From: Candidatus Dactylopiibacterium sp.
Lineage (GTDB): Bacteria; Pseudomonadota; Gammaproteobacteria; Burkholderiales; Rhodocyclaceae
DNA length: 59,815 bases
Direction of reading: 5' to 3'
Assembly: GCA_031119555.1 (NCBI GenBank)
Contig: JAVHXQ010000017.1
Span: 1 to 59,815 of the forward strand
Position 1 is the first letter of the stretch. The number at the start of each line of letters is the position of its first letter. The notes beneath the pieces were generated by a model. It was not told where the DNA came from. It worked only from the letters and a program-made list of their open reading frames with translations, and did no database searches. This document shows positions 57,360 to 59,815 of the stretch, one piece after another. Made by a program: the position numbers and the translations under genes.

Positions 57360-57431
57360 GGGCTTTCCTTTCATTCACGAAATGTCCGGCGGACAGGCGC
57401 CGGGATGGAGTGAATTGTGGAAGCCGGGGGC

Positions 57432-57510
57432 GTTAATCCCCTTCAAGCGGCCGTAAAAGCCATCAAAATCCGGCACATGGCGACACCGGGCCCGCGTAAA
57501 GATCTTTAAA
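57432..57510. promoter_or_regulatory. Three CpxR-box-like direct repeats in the divergent promoter
   Basis: GTTAA-N5-TTCAA (57432-57446), GTAAA-N5-TCAAA (57453-57467) and GTAAA-N5-TTAAA (57496-57510) resemble the E. coli CpxR box (GTAAA-N5-GTAAA). Start-to-start distances are 21 and 43 bases, near whole numbers of helical turns. TATCAT at 57549-57554 may be the -10 of the regulator gene. Confidence 0.6.
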
Positions 57511-57586
57511 AGCACGCCCTGCCGGGCTCCCGGCCCCGCCCGTCTGGCTATCATCGCGTCCGGACGCACAGCGCAAGAAACACTTC

Positions 57587-58270
57587 ATGAATCGCGTACT
57601 TCTGGTCGACGACGACATCGAACTCACCACGCTCCTGATGGACTACCTCCGCCAGGAGGGCTTCCAGGTGGATTGCGCCCACGACGGCGAAACCGGGCTG
57701 GCGCGAGCACTCGCGGGCGACTTCGCGATCGTCGTGCTCGACATCATGCTGCCGCGCCTGTCGGGCGTCGAAGTGCTCAACCGCATCCGCCAGCACAGCC
57801 GCCTGCCCGTGCTCATGCTGACCGCGCGCGGCGACGACATCGACCGCATCGTCGGCCTCGAACAAGGCGCCGACGACTACGTGCCCAAGCCCTGCACCGC
57901 CCGCGAGATCACGGCCCGCATCCGCGCCATCCTGCGGCGCGGCTCGCGCGATGCGCCGCCCGAAAGCCTGCCCGTGATCGCCGGCCTGCTCAACATGTGG
58001 CCCGACCAGCGCCGCGCGCAGTGGCGCGGCCAGCCGCTGGAACTCACCAGCACCGAGTTCAACCTGCTCGAAGTGCTCGCGCGCAACATGGGCCACACGG
58101 TCAGCAAGCAGGCCCTGTCGGAACAAGGGCTGGGGCGCCCGCTGCAGAAGTTCGACCGCAGCATCGAAGTCCACCTCTCCAAGATCCGCGAGAAGCTGGG
58201 CCTGCTCGATGACGGGCGCTCGGTGATCCAGACGATCTTCCGCCAGGGCTACCAGTTCATCCGGATCTGA
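57587..58270 (+). CDS. cpxR: OmpR/CpxR-family response regulator
   Basis: 227 residues. Receiver domain with acidic pocket VDDDIE (about 8-12), phosphorylated Asp52 in VVLDIMLPRLSG, Thr in LMLTARGDD and Lys101 in DDYVPKP. The C-terminal winged helix (LTSTEFNLLEVLARNMGHTVSKQALSEQGLG, SIEVHLSKIREKLG) matches CpxR closely. It probably controls its own promoter and the divergent Spy-like gene. Confidence 0.9.
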   Translation: MNRVLLVDDDIELTTLLMDYLRQEGFQVDCAHDGETGLARALAGDFAIVVLDIMLPRLSGVEVLNRIRQHSRLPVLMLTARGDDIDRIVGLEQGADDYVPKPCTAREITARIRAILRRGSRDAPPESLPVIAGLLNMWPDQRRAQWRGQPLELTSTEFNLLEVLARNMGHTVSKQALSEQGLGRPLQKFDRSIEVHLSKIREKLGLLDDGRSVIQTIFRQGYQFIRI

Positions 58271-58276
58271 CGCGCC

Positions 58277-59437
58277 GTGGGACGCCTGTTCTGGAAGCTC
58301 TTCCTCGCGATCTTCCTGGCCCAGCTCTTCACGGCCTGGGGCGTGGGCGTGCTGTTCTGGATGACGCGCGGCGAAGTGGTGCATCACGCGCCGCCCCGCG
58401 CCGCCACGTCCGAACCCCGGCCGGAAGCAGGGCGCTGGCCGCCCGCGCCGCACGCTTCGCCGGCGGACGCGACGCGCCCCTTCCCGCCCCGTCAGGACGA
58501 ACCGCGCCTGCCGCCCGGACCGCGCTTCCCCTGGCCTCCGGTCGCCGTCGGCTTCTTCGCGAGCCTGCTCGTGGCGGGCCTGCTCGCACGGCACCTGTCG
58601 CGCCCCATCGTGGGCCTGCGCCGCGCCTTCGAAGACGTGGCGGCGGGCAACTTCGCCCCCGCGAAAGCGCCGCGCCGGCGCATCTGGCCCGACGAAATCT
58701 CGGATCTCACGCTGGATTTCCAGCGCACGGCGGAGCAGATCCGCATGCTGATCGGCAACCAGCGCCGCCTGCTGCACGATGTCTCGCACGAAGTCCGCTC
58801 GCCGCTCGCGCGCATGCAGCTGGCCATCGACCTCGCCCACCAGCAGCCGGCCCGCGCGTCTGAAAGCATGGCGCGCGTGGAGCGCGAGTCCGCGCGCATC
58901 AACCATCTCGTCGAGGAACTGCTCACGCTCTCCCGCCTGGAAGCCGGCGGCTGGGAACGCCTCGAGGAACCCCTGGAGCTGGGCGAGCTGCTGCAGGAAC
59001 TGGCCGAGGACGCGCGCTTCGAAGCCGCCGCGCGCCAAAGCCGGGTGACGCTGCACGCCGACGACGCGGCCCCCGTGCGCGGCAACGCCATGCTGCTGCA
59101 GCGCGCGATCGAGAACGTGGTACGCAACGCGATCCGCCACGGCGCGGCGGGCGGGCATGTCCGGCTGTCGCTGCGACGCATCGGGCCGGCCTGGCGCATC
59201 CGCGTCGAGGACGACGGCCCCGGCGTGCCCGATGCACGGCTGGACGAAATCTTCGACCCCTTCGTGCGCGTGGATGCCAGCCCGGATGCCGAAGGCTACG
59301 GGCTCGGACTCGCGATCACGCGACAGACGCTGGAAGCCCACGGGGGCCACGTGCAGGCGAGCAATCGCGCGGAAGGAGGGCTGTGCGTGGATCTGTGGGT
59401 TCCGGCGGCCGCCGCCGCGTCTGCGCAAACCCCCTGA
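58277..59437 (+). CDS. cpxA: Cpx-like sensor histidine kinase
   Basis: 386 residues, GTG start 6 bases after the regulator. Two helices (about 7-29 and 89-105) bracket a short, proline-rich periplasmic segment of about 55-60 residues, far smaller than the ~130-residue sensor of E. coli CpxA. HAMP follows, then the phosphorylated His in LLHDVSHEVRSPLARMQLAI (His171) and an HATPase with N box ENVVRNAIRHG, VEDDGPGVPD and GYGLGLAIT. Confidence 0.9.
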   Translation: MGRLFWKLFLAIFLAQLFTAWGVGVLFWMTRGEVVHHAPPRAATSEPRPEAGRWPPAPHASPADATRPFPPRQDEPRLPPGPRFPWPPVAVGFFASLLVAGLLARHLSRPIVGLRRAFEDVAAGNFAPAKAPRRRIWPDEISDLTLDFQRTAEQIRMLIGNQRRLLHDVSHEVRSPLARMQLAIDLAHQQPARASESMARVERESARINHLVEELLTLSRLEAGGWERLEEPLELGELLQELAEDARFEAAARQSRVTLHADDAAPVRGNAMLLQRAIENVVRNAIRHGAAGGHVRLSLRRIGPAWRIRVEDDGPGVPDARLDEIFDPFVRVDASPDAEGYGLGLAITRQTLEAHGGHVQASNRAEGGLCVDLWVPAAAAASAQTP

Positions 59438-59446
59438 CCTCGGGGC

Positions 59447-59815
59447 TCAGGGCAGGAATTCGAGGCTCAGCTCCGTGCCGCTTTCGCGCAGGGGCTCCGG
59501 CAGCGTCAGGCCCGCCACGGCGGCTTCCAGCAGGAGGATCCATGCGCCCGCCTCGGGGCCCGCGCTGACCACGCGCAGCCGCGCCCTGCCCGCCGCGGGG
59601 AACTCGCACACCACCCGCAAGGGAGTCTCCAGCGGCGGCCACTCGGCCGGCAAGGCTCGCCACAGCGCGAGCCTCAGGGCCACCCGCGCCTCGTCGGCGG
59701 TCAGCGGACGGAACCCCGCCGGCATGGCGGCGGGCGGGTTCGCGGGCTCCGCCGGCGCGGGCGTCGCGCGCGTGGCGGAAACCTCGGCGGGGACCTCCGC
59801 CACCGGGGCCACGGA
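59447..59815 (-). CDS. C-terminal fragment, possibly TonB-like (runs off right edge)
   Basis: About 122 codons, open to the window edge on the minus strand. A Pro/Ala/Glu-rich stretch (EVPAEVSATRATPAPAEPAN) precedes a ~75-residue globular end (PLRVVCEFPAAGRARLRVVS...LTLPEPLRESGTELSLEFLP). That layout recalls TonB C-terminal domains (VxxF...G.V..V.V.S...P.PL), but the match is by general pattern only. The N-terminus and any membrane anchor lie outside the window. Confidence 0.5.
   Translation of the reverse strand, partial: SVAPVAEVPAEVSATRATPAPAEPANPPAAMPAGFRPLTADEARVALRLALWRALPAEWPPLETPLRVVCEFPAAGRARLRVVSAGPEAGAWILLLEAAVAGLTLPEPLRESGTELSLEFLP

Overview
The window is high-GC DNA of a betaproteobacterium, most likely Burkholderiales. 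Two things support this. Gene orders familiar from that group are present (queA-tgt-yajC-secD-secF, ribF-ileS-lspA-fkpB-ispH, metG divergent from apbC, dcd followed by an Orn/Lys/Arg decarboxylase). The codon use is strongly G/C-ending throughout the core genes. The species cannot be named from sequence alone. There is no rRNA, CRISPR array or intact insertion sequence. Two tRNA genes (Leu-CAA, Arg-CCT) are present, both on the minus strand.

Region 1 (1-7,030) is accessory DNA with visibly lower GC, and everything that looks coding is on the minus strand. It holds the N-terminal ~658 residues of a calcium-binding RTX-type protein that runs off the left edge, translationally coupled to a small membrane protein. 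Upstream of these lies a series of modules. Each has a related ~190-420 bp repeat followed, in the minus-strand direction, by a small membrane-protein gene. Two modules are a tandem duplication containing remnants of an IS3-family transposase. Further upstream are a (GGGCTT)7 tract and a decayed fragment of a second RTX-like gene. This is the least explained part of the window.

Region 2 (7,031-17,145) is core: tRNA-Leu, queA, tgt, yajC-secD-secF (Sec translocon accessory subunits), a cytochrome b561, a DUF2322 protein, a cytochrome c', queG, and tsaE-amiC. The three tRNA-level enzymes of queuosine synthesis (Tgt, QueA, QueG) are all here.

Region 3 (17,146-24,562) has an M48-like protein that has lost its HExxH motif, a fumarylacetoacetase-family hydrolase, LemA, a GIDE-domain membrane protein with an EF-hand loop, a pectate-lyase lipoprotein and cyclopropane fatty acid synthase.

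Region 4 (24,559-33,182, minus strand) has the ABC-F protein Uup, tRNA-Arg, a chemoreceptor, acylphosphatase, a SulP permease, a small membrane protein and metG.

Region 5 (33,361-48,065, mostly plus strand) has apbC, a cytochrome c, an esterase with an extra C-terminal domain, dcd, the decarboxylase, a small predicted outer-membrane protein (minus), an orphan ParA, ribF-ileS-lspA-fkpB, ispH, and a DUF47-Pit phosphate transport pair.

Region 6 (48,095-59,815) has an ABC exporter divergent from a PMT-type protein mannosyltransferase, a small membrane protein, a MacAB-like export operon (adaptor, ATPase, two FtsX permeases), and a Cpx-like envelope stress locus (Spy/CpxP-like protein divergent from a response regulator and sensor kinase). 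The shared Cpx-like promoter contains three GTAAA-N5-type half-site pairs. A TonB-like C-terminal fragment ends the window.
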